Part shown: positions 7,488 through 16,600 of the stretch, piece after piece
How the letters are laid out: every line of letters begins with the position of its first letter
Numbering within the stretch: the stretch's first letter is position 1
Virus record (IMG/VR): IMGVR_UViG_3300045972_000146
Location: 29,864 to 93,863 of that record
Source of the DNA: a virus
Length of the DNA stretch: 64,000 bases
Reading direction: 5' to 3' (one strand)
Translations under genes and position numbers: made by a program
The notes under the pieces: generated by a model
What the model was told of the DNA's origin: nothing
Database searches by the model: none
Seen by the model: the letters and a program-made list of their open reading frames with translations, nothing else

Positions 7488-8087
7488 ATGATATTTAATA
7501 CAAATAGTGCTTTCAACGTAGAGAAGAAAGATGTTTCATTTTTAGGCGCCGGTATACATGAGAATGTAGAATTCGCTGGAATCAGAAACGAAAAGTCAAC
7601 AAATGGAAATATGTTTATTGAGTTTAAGTTTATTAAAGACGGAGCCACATTGACTCAGACTGAATATGAACCAACAAAATTCAATGATCAGACAGATGCT
7701 GAATTTGAAGATAAGGCTAACAAACAAGTAGCCAGAATATTACAAATAATGAGCCCTTGGTATACAAAAGAACAGTTAAGCAATTTTACTGCTGACTCTT
7801 TTGCTGTATTTGCTAAATGGGTTACTGATTTAATGAGTGCGGCCGACAAATCCATACTAGTTAGATTAAAAGTTGTTTATGGTCAAAACGGTTATACGTC
7901 TTTACCTAAATATTCTGTATATACTTTCATTGAACCAATGTCTGTGGAAAAAAGTAAAATAGCCGAACTTAAAATCGACCAATTTACTCGCCCAGTTATA
8001 GGTGATAAAGAAGAGCATGCTAAATCGTCAGCTGATGTATTTGCCCCTAAGGCAGAGCCAGTTGTTAACAACGATCTTCCGTTCTAA
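7488..8087 (+). CDS. Single-stranded DNA-binding protein (SSB-like)
   Basis: A 199-residue protein whose C-terminus ends in NNDLPF, closely like the acidic tip (DDDIPF) by which bacterial SSBs recruit partner proteins. The body (about 10-160) is strand-rich, fits an OB fold, and is followed by a flexible charged linker. It sits 3 nt after the Sak4-like ATPase and 13 nt before the primase, the expected neighbourhood. It would coat single-stranded DNA during replication and recombination. The core shares no strongly diagnostic motif with E. coli SSB that I can see by eye, so the assignment rests on the tip, size and context. Confidence 0.7.
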   Translation: MIFNTNSAFNVEKKDVSFLGAGIHENVEFAGIRNEKSTNGNMFIEFKFIKDGATLTQTEYEPTKFNDQTDAEFEDKANKQVARILQIMSPWYTKEQLSNFTADSFAVFAKWVTDLMSAADKSILVRLKVVYGQNGYTSLPKYSVYTFIEPMSVEKSKIAELKIDQFTRPVIGDKEEHAKSSADVFAPKAEPVVNNDLPF

Positions 8088-8100
8088 TAGTTGACAAAGT

Positions 8101-9078
8101 ATGAACTATAATACTGGTAACATACTAAATTCTAAAAGCAAGCATATTGGAAAAGAAGATATATTGAGCAAAACAACGGAGTATTCCATTTTTGCAAAAT
8201 ACATTGGAAATTTCAAGATTGGTCATATTTACAATAGTCCATTGAGAGAGGATAAATCCCCTTCCTTTGGAGTGTTTGTAAGCCATAAAACTGGTTCTTT
8301 GTTATACAAGGATATGGCCAGTGGAGATTGTGGAGATGTTTTTAATTTTGTAAAGAAATACAAAAATCTATCAACATACAACGAGACATTTAAGCAGATA
8401 AGAGAAGACATGTCAATTGACTCAATTGTTGGGTCAGATATAAAAGCGAATAGACGCTACGAGGTTAGAGAAAGCCATATCTCTGTGGTCAGAAAGCCAT
8501 TTACACAAGTAGATAAGGATTTTTGGGGACAGTTCAAGATTACACAAGACACATTGAAATTATACAAGGTAGACCCTATACAAAAATACCTTATCAATGG
8601 ACTAGTGAAGTCTAAATATGAAAACGATAACCCCATGTATTGTTACAAAGTATTCAACAGATTTAAGATTTACAAACCCTATGAAACCAAGCTACACAAA
8701 TGGCGTGGTAACCTTAGTGCATTAGACATATTTGGATTTGAGCAATTGCCCGAATCTGGAGACTTATTAATTATTACTAAGTCTTTAAAAGATGTCATGG
8801 TATTAAAGGAATTGGGATATGACGCCGTAGCTCCTTCGAGTGAAAGTACAATCATACCTGATGTCGTCATAGAGAATTTAAAAGCTAAATTCAAAAAAAT
8901 CGTTATATTCTATGATAGAGATAAAACAGGAATGACGTTTGCAAGGCAATTGTCAAGCAAGCATAAATTCAATGCTATTTTTATCAACAAAAAATATAAA
9001 ACCAAAGACATTAGTGATCTCGTGAAGAAAGCAGGATATGTGAAAACATTAACTATTTTTGAGCAGATGATTAATTAA
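8101..9078 (+). CDS. DnaG-like primase (zinc-site-free N-domain + TOPRIM)
   Basis: This 325-residue primase would make RNA primers for the phage helicase. The N-terminal domain aligns by eye with the CHC2 zinc domain of DnaG: SPLREDKSPSF (46-56) corresponds to CPFHDEKTPSF, followed by a SGDCGDVFNFV segment. The zinc-binding Cys/His ligands are missing, and only C77 remains. The TOPRIM domain follows: LIITKSLKDVMVL (about 222-234) stands where the motif-1 glutamate is expected but has lysine or serine there, and FYDRDKTG (270-277; D272, D274) is the DxD motif. It is shorter than DnaG (about 580 residues) and lacks the C-terminal helicase-binding domain. The gene is followed by a structured RNA element. 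Confidence 0.8.
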   Translation: MNYNTGNILNSKSKHIGKEDILSKTTEYSIFAKYIGNFKIGHIYNSPLREDKSPSFGVFVSHKTGSLLYKDMASGDCGDVFNFVKKYKNLSTYNETFKQIREDMSIDSIVGSDIKANRRYEVRESHISVVRKPFTQVDKDFWGQFKITQDTLKLYKVDPIQKYLINGLVKSKYENDNPMYCYKVFNRFKIYKPYETKLHKWRGNLSALDIFGFEQLPESGDLLIITKSLKDVMVLKELGYDAVAPSSESTIIPDVVIENLKAKFKKIVIFYDRDKTGMTFARQLSSKHKFNAIFINKKYKTKDISDLVKKAGYVKTLTIFEQMIN

Positions 9079-9085
9079 AAACCAA

Positions 9086-9164
9086 AGGGCATAACCCTGA
9101 GGTTCGTACCGGGGTGTCCCCGATGCGATGGGAGCGATACCCATATGCCCGACTAGATAGGGGC
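9086..9164 (+). ncRNA. Compact four-way-junction RNA element
   Basis: GGGCATA (9087-9093) pairs with TATGCCC (9144-9150) and encloses three hairpins back to back: GGT/ACC (9101-9103/9108-9110), GGGG/CCCC (9111-9114/9118-9121) and TGGG/CCCA (9129-9132/9140-9143, 7-nt loop) stacked directly on the closing stem, as a T-arm stacks on an acceptor stem. Two local hairpins compete with the closing stem: AGGG/CCCT (9086-9089/9095-9098) and GCCC/GGGC (9147-9150/9161-9164). At 64 nt for the junction it is too short for a normal tRNA. It lies between the primase and the MoxR-like ATPase gene. A leader, switch or small RNA are all possible. Confidence 0.5.
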
Positions 9165-9209
9165 AAGAGAAAATAAGTATTATTATTAACTAACTACAAA
9201 TTATATCAA

Positions 9210-10433
9210 ATGATTATCAAATCAGATAACAAAAATACGTATTTAATTACCCCAGAAGAAACAAAACAATTCTTAGGAATTAATACAAATAAGACAATTC
9301 TTATTGACAAACAAAGTTTAGAATTTATTATCGAAGAAGCGGGACCCGGCATTTTGGCAACAAAATGGGTTGATGAAGAAATCGATGGACGTAAATTCCG
9401 AAAGGTCAAAAAAGAAATTGTATCAACGTTTGGAGACCTACTCCTTGAAGAGTATAAATCAACAAGCAAAATTTACGAAACTTTGAGTAAAAAATTCATT
9501 AATACCTCCGGTGTTTCTGATGTATTCAAAAACGCATTGGCCAACGACATGAATCTTGTGTTATTTGGTAAAGGCGGATTTGGTAAATCTGAAATGTGCG
9601 GTGAATTATTCGGATGTTCAGAATTGAAAGATCGTGTTTTTATTAAATCACTATCAGAAGCTACAACGGAAGAGGACCTGTTCGGAGGTATAAATGTTAA
9701 AAAGATGACAGATACTGGAGTAATCGAGTATAACTGCGAGAATTCCTTTGCAAATAAGGAAATTGTCATTTTTGAAGAAATTTTTGATGCTAATCCCCGT
9801 GTATTAGCTGCACTCAAAGATACTTTGACCTCGAAAGAGATACGAAACGGAAACCAACGATTCCCAATCAAAACCAAAATTATTATTGGTCTAACTAATA
9901 AGACTTATGATGAGGTTATTGAAGACGATTCGACAGAAGCGTTAACACAACGTTTCCCTGTTTCATACAAATTGCAATACGATATGACCAAGCTGGATAC
10001 AGCAGGGTTGATATTAAACCGTTATCCAGATTTCGATGGACGCAAGTTAGCCTCTATCCTTGATACTCTCAAGGAAATGTCAGACCTAACTCCGCGTAAA
10101 GTCCTTGAAATGTCTAAATACATTAAGGATCTGGAAATCATTAAAACAAAGAACTATTCTGAAAAGATTACCAATAATATGATGACTCCGGTTATCAATT
10201 ATTTGAAAAACAAATCAGTAATTGACTTTAATAAAATTCTATTTGATTCGATTGTGAATGCAGGCTCAGCAATTAAGGCGGAAGACGTAAGAGATTACGA
10301 CTCGTTTGTTGATACTAATCGCTGTCTTGAGATCATTAAGAATTCTAAAGTTGGCGGACTTGGCGTTTCAAATAACGTAAAAATGGAAATCGAGGAATTC
10401 TTCGGAGTTTTGAACAAAAAACTTGCTGCATAA
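9210..10433 (+). CDS. MoxR-type AAA+ ATPase
   Basis: A 407-residue AAA+ protein. Walker A is GKGGFGKSE (120-128, K126) and Walker B is IVIFEE (185-190, E189/E190). A downstream SKEIRNG segment and the arginine region (TQRFPVSYKL) fit sensor and arginine-finger positions. Such ATPases (MoxR, RavA, CobS) are partners of VWA proteins and act as remodelling chaperones or metal-insertion motors. The next gene encodes a VWA protein and overlaps this stop in a TAATG arrangement, so the two are translationally coupled and very probably form a complex. The N-terminal 100 residues are a separate unassigned domain. The start follows an A/T-rich stretch without an SD. The cellular target is unknown. Confidence 0.85.
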   Translation: MIIKSDNKNTYLITPEETKQFLGINTNKTILIDKQSLEFIIEEAGPGILATKWVDEEIDGRKFRKVKKEIVSTFGDLLLEEYKSTSKIYETLSKKFINTSGVSDVFKNALANDMNLVLFGKGGFGKSEMCGELFGCSELKDRVFIKSLSEATTEEDLFGGINVKKMTDTGVIEYNCENSFANKEIVIFEEIFDANPRVLAALKDTLTSKEIRNGNQRFPIKTKIIIGLTNKTYDEVIEDDSTEALTQRFPVSYKLQYDMTKLDTAGLILNRYPDFDGRKLASILDTLKEMSDLTPRKVLEMSKYIKDLEIIKTKNYSEKITNNMMTPVINYLKNKSVIDFNKILFDSIVNAGSAIKAEDVRDYDSFVDTNRCLEIIKNSKVGGLGVSNNVKMEIEEFFGVLNKKLAA

Positions 10434-11629
10434 TGATAGCTGGTAATAATGCATACAAATGCTTTACGGACATTAAGTATAACCTTAGTGATGAGGCGAT
10501 TAACAAAATTATTAAAACAAAAAAAGCACTGAAATCGGAAATAACAAAGGTGGAAAAGGAATTCAATCCATTTTCTGGAAAGCCGATGACGGAAGCAATG
10601 ATGCAAGAGAAGGCCTCTCTTGATTTTATGTATAAGAATTTTGAAAGTCAAATTATCCCAAGTATATATAACAGTGTTGACGGTTATGATACGCAAACTT
10701 CTTTCTATCAACAAAATGATGGAACGCCAATCGAGACTCTAAAAGGAGTGTCTCGCACCTTAGATACAATATCAAGAGGAGCGAAATATGAAAATGGAAC
10801 TACGCTCGAAAAATCAATCAATGCCTTGTACGATCAGTATAAACACATTGCGGTTAGCGAACCAACTGAAAAAGAAATTGAACAGGAAGGAAAGGCGATA
10901 TCTAAAAATACCAAAAGCATAGAGAATGAGGATGCCGACCCTAGTGGTAACGACAACCCCATGAAAAATATGGCTGGTTATAAGCAACTCGAAGAGTGGC
11001 TAAAGAAAATGAAAGGAGATGATAGTAAAAAGAAGAGATTCATGCAAATGCAAAAAATGTCTGATTTACAAAAAGTTTCTGTAGTTGAATTTGTGAAACC
11101 AAAAGCGTTGTTAATGAAAAAAATTGTTAACAAAGAATTGTACTGTAAACAAACCTCACCAAGTGAGCGTTTCATGCATATTATGACCGACCTTTCTGGA
11201 AGTATGGGTGATTATCATACGTGGAGAAATCTACTATTGACGAGAACATATGAAGAATGTGTAAGCATAGGTATAAATGTTGCGACTGAGTTTTGGCATA
11301 CAAGTTTGTACACTTCGGGCAAAAATAGTCCACAAAAGATACGATCAAAAATGGATTTGGAAAATAAAGCATTAAGTATACGTCCTGGCGGAAGCGACAG
11401 AATGGGTTACTGTGCATTGCAAAAACTACAATCCCTTCAAAGAAAGAATGCAAAGCAATACATTTTATGTATATCTGACGGAACTGGATCTATCGATGAT
11501 CGAGAACAGGCAGAAGAAATAGAACGTATGGCAATTGAAAAAAACATTGAGATAAAGTTTGCTTTGTTCTCAAAAAATAACGACATGAATGGAACAAAAA
11601 AAGAAAATATATTCTACATTTATGACTAA
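10433..11629 (+). CDS. VWA-domain protein (CobT/ViaA-like partner of the AAA+ ATPase)
   Basis: This 398-residue protein has a C-terminal von Willebrand A domain (about 245-398). The MIDAS motif is DLSGSMGD (D253, S255, S257), and a later GSDRMGY stretch and YILCISDGTG (about 342-351) provide further metal-site residues. The N-terminal 240 residues are helical and charged, with an acidic linker (about 160-180), as in CobT/ViaA-type partners of MoxR ATPases. Its ATG overlaps the stop of the ATPase gene by 1 nt. The pair probably works as a remodelling machine on a phage or host complex, with the target unknown. An 18-codon acidic reading frame overlaps its stop (11622-11678). Confidence 0.82.
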   Translation: MIAGNNAYKCFTDIKYNLSDEAINKIIKTKKALKSEITKVEKEFNPFSGKPMTEAMMQEKASLDFMYKNFESQIIPSIYNSVDGYDTQTSFYQQNDGTPIETLKGVSRTLDTISRGAKYENGTTLEKSINALYDQYKHIAVSEPTEKEIEQEGKAISKNTKSIENEDADPSGNDNPMKNMAGYKQLEEWLKKMKGDDSKKKRFMQMQKMSDLQKVSVVEFVKPKALLMKKIVNKELYCKQTSPSERFMHIMTDLSGSMGDYHTWRNLLLTRTYEECVSIGINVATEFWHTSLYTSGKNSPQKIRSKMDLENKALSIRPGGSDRMGYCALQKLQSLQRKNAKQYILCISDGTGSIDDREQAEEIERMAIEKNIEIKFALFSKNNDMNGTKKENIFYIYD

Positions 11630-12007
11630 TATTAGCCATTTAAATGAGAATGCAGACGATGATGATGGACTACATTAATTAATATTACTAGTCCTCATTT
11701 ATAATTAAAAAACAGCCTATTAGCATAACATTGACAATGCGTATTTTGCCTGTGTAGTTGGCTTTCGGACCTCCTGTTGCTGTATATGAGAATAATTCGT
11801 TATTCAATAAGATACCCAGCGTCCATATGAATATATTACTACCTTCGTACGATAAACCGGGAGTGTGTCCCGGATAGGTTTCTAATGCATATTTATATGC
11901 AAACAATATTTAGTACTGGCATGCTAGATTGAAAAAGGGTTAGCCAAACAATGATAGAGGTGTCTGCGAAGATATCTCTATCATAATATTACAACTAAAA
12001 CAAAAGA
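11630..12007 (+). other. Gene-free 378-nt stretch with strong inverted repeats
   Basis: There is no convincing gene between the VWA and nuclease genes. A 72-codon frame on the opposite strand (11688-11906) overlaps the hairpins and looks unlike the neighbours. Structures seen are CCGGGA/TCCCGG (11857-11862/11868-11873, 5-nt loop), TGCATAT/ATATGCA (11886-11892/11895-11901) and the 15-bp hairpin listed separately. It may hold one or more small RNAs or a long leader of the nuclease gene. Confidence 0.45.
11951..11984 (+). promoter_or_regulatory. 15-bp hairpin capped by a GCGA tetraloop
   Basis: ATGATAGAGGTGTCT (11951-11965) pairs completely with AGATATCTCTATCAT (11970-11984), 15 bp with two G-U wobbles, closed by the GNRA tetraloop GCGA. 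There is no U-run, so a terminator is less likely than a stability or regulatory element. It ends 23 nt before the nuclease ATG. The wobbles give the structure a + strand orientation. Confidence 0.6.
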
Positions 12008-13009
12008 ATGGAAATTAAAATACCATATTACGAAGATAATTCTCGTATCTCCAATTCGTCTTTAGGATGGTTTAAGATTAGTCCTAAATACTTTAAAGGT
12101 AGATTAGATGGTACTGAGAGTTTCGAAACAACAAAAGCAATGGAAAATGGGACAATGACCCACATGTACTTGCTACAACCAGATGAATATAAGAAAACTT
12201 ATAAGATTTTAAACTTCACAACACCAACTTCCCCTCAACAGAAAAAGTTCTGTCAGGACTATGTAAATAGCAAGGCCGTAGGGGCCAATTTAAAGGCCGC
12301 TGAGGCATTCAAAGCTAATTATAGCACAACTGGCAAGACAGAGGAAGATAATGCCGTGAAGGGGCTAGAAATGGCCTTAAAGCTCGATTCTTATATCAAA
12401 TGGCTGGAGACTGGAGGAGATGCAGGTAATACTATTACTTGGAGCACCTCAAATCAACTGAAAATAACAAAAGAGAACGTCCAGCTTCATAAAAAAGCTA
12501 GCGATCTCTTATTTAATAACGGAAATTCACCAGAGTATATTGCTCAGAATGAATTCCATATTAACTGGAATGTCAAATTACAAAATGGACATTTACTAGA
12601 GTGTAAATCTTTAATAGATAGACTTATAATTGACCACGAAAACAAAGTAATAAAATTGGTAGATGTGAAAACAACTGCTGATGTTAATGCTTTTGCTTCT
12701 TCGTTCAAAAAGTATGACTATGGAAGACAAATGGCATTCTACTGGATGGCTATAATTTGGTATTTCGACAATGAACTTAAAATAGATATTTCTGAATACA
12801 AAAGCGAAACATATATAGTTGCCATTCAAAATAATGGTAATTGCGCATGTAGAGTATTTAGCATACCAGAAGAATCTATTGTTGCTAAAACAACAGAACT
12901 AGCACAAATATTATCAGACATAGATTGGCATATGAGTCAAGATATGTGGGATTATACCAAAGAGTATTACGAAGGTGATGGTGTAGAATCATTACCTAAT
13001 GAATATTAA
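12008..13009 (+). CDS. RecB/Cas4-type PD-(D/E)XK nuclease
   Basis: This 333-residue nuclease belongs to the RecB-like PD-(D/E)XK group. The C-terminal half carries the ordered motifs: LECKSLIDRL (197-206, with D204), then LVDVKTT (D219, K221), then the QxxxY motif in RQMAFYWM (about 239-246) that marks RecB/Cas4/AddB-type exonucleases. The N-terminus has the MTHMYLLQP segment (about 50-58), whose histidine matches the family's motif I. Such enzymes are conserved in crAss-like phages and process DNA ends during replication and recombination. No iron-sulfur cysteine cluster of the Cas4 type is seen. A 15-bp hairpin lies just upstream. The gene overlaps the next by 11 nt. Confidence 0.82.
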   Translation: MEIKIPYYEDNSRISNSSLGWFKISPKYFKGRLDGTESFETTKAMENGTMTHMYLLQPDEYKKTYKILNFTTPTSPQQKKFCQDYVNSKAVGANLKAAEAFKANYSTTGKTEEDNAVKGLEMALKLDSYIKWLETGGDAGNTITWSTSNQLKITKENVQLHKKASDLLFNNGNSPEYIAQNEFHINWNVKLQNGHLLECKSLIDRLIIDHENKVIKLVDVKTTADVNAFASSFKKYDYGRQMAFYWMAIIWYFDNELKIDISEYKSETYIVAIQNNGNCACRVFSIPEESIVAKTTELAQILSDIDWHMSQDMWDYTKEYYEGDGVESLPNEY

Positions 13010-13538
13010 CGAAGATTGCAATTTATCAATGTTTCTATTACTTCCACTTATATCTGTAGATGATATAACAGCAGAAGATATAATAGGAGGATATGAAGAT
13101 GCATTAATGAATTCTTTCAGTTATGACATTAATAAGCCTTATTTAGACGATCATATACATTTAGTATTTGATAATTCTATGTTTAAGGAAAAAGATGTCG
13201 AACCAATAACCAAAAGGGACGAATTATGCTACATATCTCACTATCGATTATCTGGAGTTTACGTTAAAGTATATGCATTAAAGATATCAGACGAATTCGA
13301 ATTAAGCAAAAGGCTTATTATGAATAACGATATATCAAGTTTAATGCCAGAAGTTAAGGCTAAGATATTCAAATTTTGGAATACCTCAGGAAGAACTAAT
13401 TTATTTGATATTCTCTATAATGAGAAACCGTCAGACAAAGAAGTTTCAAAAGAGATACTTCCAGAAGAGGATTATATCGAAACTGAAACTATAGAATACG
13501 TAACGAACTTTTCACTAAGAAGTGATTGGGACTATTAA
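12999..13538 (+). CDS. Hypothetical acidic protein, 179 aa
   Basis: Unrecognised 179-residue acidic protein, last gene of the left arm. It overlaps the nuclease gene by 11 nt and is likely co-translated with it. It is helical with acidic patches near residues 20-40 (DDITAEDIIGGYED) and 148-168, and short strands between. No catalytic, metal-binding or membrane motif is visible. It ends 8 nt before the bidirectional terminator stem. A role as an inhibitor or partner of the nuclease is conceivable from the overlap but not shown. Confidence 0.7.
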   Translation: MNINEDCNLSMFLLLPLISVDDITAEDIIGGYEDALMNSFSYDINKPYLDDHIHLVFDNSMFKEKDVEPITKRDELCYISHYRLSGVYVKVYALKISDEFELSKRLIMNNDISSLMPEVKAKIFKFWNTSGRTNLFDILYNEKPSDKEVSKEILPEEDYIETETIEYVTNFSLRSDWDY

Positions 13539-13545
13539 TTATATA

Positions 13546-13587
13546 AAAAATGCCAATAAAAGGAATTAGTCCTCTATTGGCATTTTT
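13546..13587. terminator. Bidirectional terminator between convergent arms
   Basis: AAAAATGCCAATA (13546-13558) and TATTGGCATTTTT (13575-13587) form a perfect 13-bp stem, with an inner AGGA/TCCT hairpin (13561-13564/13570-13573). A-runs and T-runs on the two sides give a U-tract for transcription from either direction. It lies between the converging genes ending at 13538 (+) and 13637 (-). Confidence 0.9.
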
Positions 13588-13636
13588 AATTACATTTTTT
13601 TTGAGCTACTTTCTACTCCTTCCACCTAAACCGGCA

Positions 13637-16600
13637 TTACATGGTTTTCTTAACCTTTTTCAATTGTCGATTTATTTTACGCGTACTCCTTGATTTCCTT
13701 CTAGCTCTAATCTTTTGATCCTTCAAATCTTGTGGAGTTTCTTCATATCCAAGTGGCAAGTACTTATTCTCACCTCTATCTATCTCCATTTGTTTATTAA
13801 ATCGTTCTTGTTCTAGCTTCTGTATAGCGTCCTTCTTGGCCCTCTGAGCCGGAGTCATTGCTATTTTTTCTACATTTGTAAAGATGACATTAATGTTTTT
13901 CTTTGAGAATGCTTCCCTTGCCTTTAAATCTGGCTTAATGAATGTTTCGAAGTAATTCTTATAGGCTGGTGTTAATTTAATCAATGCCCTCTCAAGCTTA
14001 GTGTAATACTGATATCTTCCTTCCTGTATTCTATCGAATAGAGTACCGTCTAACATACCACCAAAGATCTCACCTAATTGTTGAATTGCGGGTTGAGCTG
14101 CAGTAGGAGATTGGATCAATCCGTAAGCATCCATAGGAGATCTAACTGAACCAAGTTCTAATACATTTCTAAGTAAAATAGTGTATATAAACTGCTGCCA
14201 TGATCTTTTTTTATCGTCATCGCTATCTCCAACCATAGATCCAGCTAATACAGCTGCAACCGAAACTAACATTAACCATTTTAAGTCACCAGATATCTTT
14301 CTGAAGTTATATAGCTGATCAGTAGAATATTTGTTTTTCATATCGCCCATCTTAAATCCAAGCGTATTGCCAAATTTAAAATGCATAGACTCTCCTACTT
14401 TCTCTGCCAAATAATCAAGTAATATCTTGCCTGACGATCCAATATTGGTATAATCACCACTAGACCACGCTTGCTTTCTATAATTAAACTTTCTACTAGA
14501 AAATCTTTCTTCTGCAGCCACCTGCATAAACCCTCTATGTAAGAAGAATGCTGAGGCAAATGCATCTGCGTGTAATTTACCTTTATCTGCAGCAGTTAGC
14601 GTGCCATCTAGTTTTCTAGCCAAGTCAGCAGCTACAGTTGTAGCATAATTTATAGAACTTTCAGACAAGCTACTAGCATATTTTGGATTAACCCTAAGCA
14701 TATTATCTCTAACCTCAAATGCATCATACATATTCTCATCGATAGCATCAAATACTATTTCTCCGTTAGATCTATTCCCTGGAAAGAATTCGCTTATAAA
14801 CTGCTCTCTAGAATAGAACTGGCCATTATAAGGTTTAAAATTACTTAATACACCTACAAGCATAGCTCCTTTTGTTGCAAAGTCACCAGCAGTAAATGGA
14901 CCATACCCAATAACCTTCGATACGTTCTTTAGTAATGTAGCTCCATGTAAATCCTTCATGTCTTCTAGATTTGACTTAGTTACACCAAACATCCTCATCA
15001 TTGACAATAGTTTATTATGACTATATCCAGACAAATTCTTTGTTAATGCACTAGGAAGAGAAGCAATTACTTCTTTTTGACCTTTTAAATATCCATTATT
15101 ATTCATCCATATACCGCAACTAGCTTCTACCTTTAGATTTATCTGAGAAGCTACAGCATTGGACTGTATTGCAAATAAGTTTAAGAATAAGTTTATCTTT
15201 CTAACAAAATCGTTGATAATAGTATGCATTGGTTTTGCTAGTGAGAACTTATTCCCTCTCTCCCTAGTAGCACCGGTAGTAGTTATGCCCTTTTTACCTA
15301 ATTTTATTGAATAGTCATTAGCTAATTGATCACTATAAACAGCAGAGGATACGAAATGAGATGCTCTACTGTACGTATTACTTTGCCCAGCTCCTTTTAC
15401 TTCTCTATTCTCTTTATCAACTACTCTGGTTTGTTTTATACCATCAAGCATTAATTCTATTTTCTCTGCATTTTCAGACATTTCTCTAAAATGAACAGCG
15501 GCTCTATAATATTCAGCAAATGATCCAAGCAAATCTCTAGAAATACTATCTCTATCTTCTAGCATTGTCCTATATTTAGTAGGAACAAATCTTACTTTGC
15601 TACCATCAGCTCTATGCAATCCAGCGGTATCGTAATCTCCATCTATATTATCGTACGGCATCCATCTAACTTGGTCAGCCATTGCCTCTCTGAATCCAGA
15701 TAGAAATGTATCGCCTTTAGTGATTCTCTCTAAGAACGTTCCAGGTATCTGGGCCAATCTATATTTAGATGGATTCTGTATATAGGAGTAATTAGAGTTG
15801 GCTACTTCATATGCATCCTTCAATTTATCATAGAATGCTTTAGATCTGGAGTCTTTCATTAGTTTATTATACTCCCTAGAATTATCATATTTACTTCTCT
15901 TTGGAACCATTCCGCCCTCAGACTCCTCTATATTGAAATTCTTATTAATGAACTCAGAGCTCTGATCTACTTCAGACCACAATGTATTTGGCTCATTATA
16001 AATCATATTCTCATCCTTTGGAATCAACTTAGTCCAATAAGAATATAACTGTCTATATCCATTTGCGTCTATATATGTAGTCCTATTGTCAAAATCAGAT
16101 ATAGAAGACGGATTAGTCAATGACTCTTGAGCTACAGCCCTTAAAGTCTTTTTGTATTCATCTGTTGGCTCTATTTTTGCAATATCTTTAAAGCCTAATC
16201 CATTCTTTGGTGGATGCTGTAATCTAGCAGTACTTAATGCAATATCAATCTTTTTGATTTTATCTGCAAGAGTAGATCCTCCCTTAATGGTAGTATTTTC
16301 TAATATATATGCAGGTATCTCCATTGTGTCTGGATTTCTATATATATTTAGCAGGGATTTCCTTAGCTCGTATAATTCGTCATATATTGGAAGTTGAGGA
16401 TTTTTTTCAATAGAGGTCAGTTTATCCCACCATTTTTGTTTATACGCTACTTTAGTATTATTTTTGAACCACGTATCAGCCTCTTCTTGGCTCATAGAAC
16501 TTAATACATTCTTATATGTTTCTTCAAATAACTGATTTTTTAGGGAGTAGGTTAAGCCTTTATTTATCTTTTTATAGAATTCCGATATTTCATCTGCTAT

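Noticed and set aside
9087-9150. tRNA gene in the primase-ATPase gap
   Set aside because: The closing stem and T-arm-like hairpin resemble a tRNA, but only 64 nt are available, no 7-nt anticodon loop with U33 forms, and the middle hairpin has a 3-nt loop. Kept as an unclassified structured RNA.
11688-11906. 72-codon reading frame on the - strand
   Set aside because: It is opposite to both neighbours and overlaps two inverted repeats. There is no start context, and its amino-acid make-up is unlike the phage's proteins. A chance frame through a structured RNA region is more likely.
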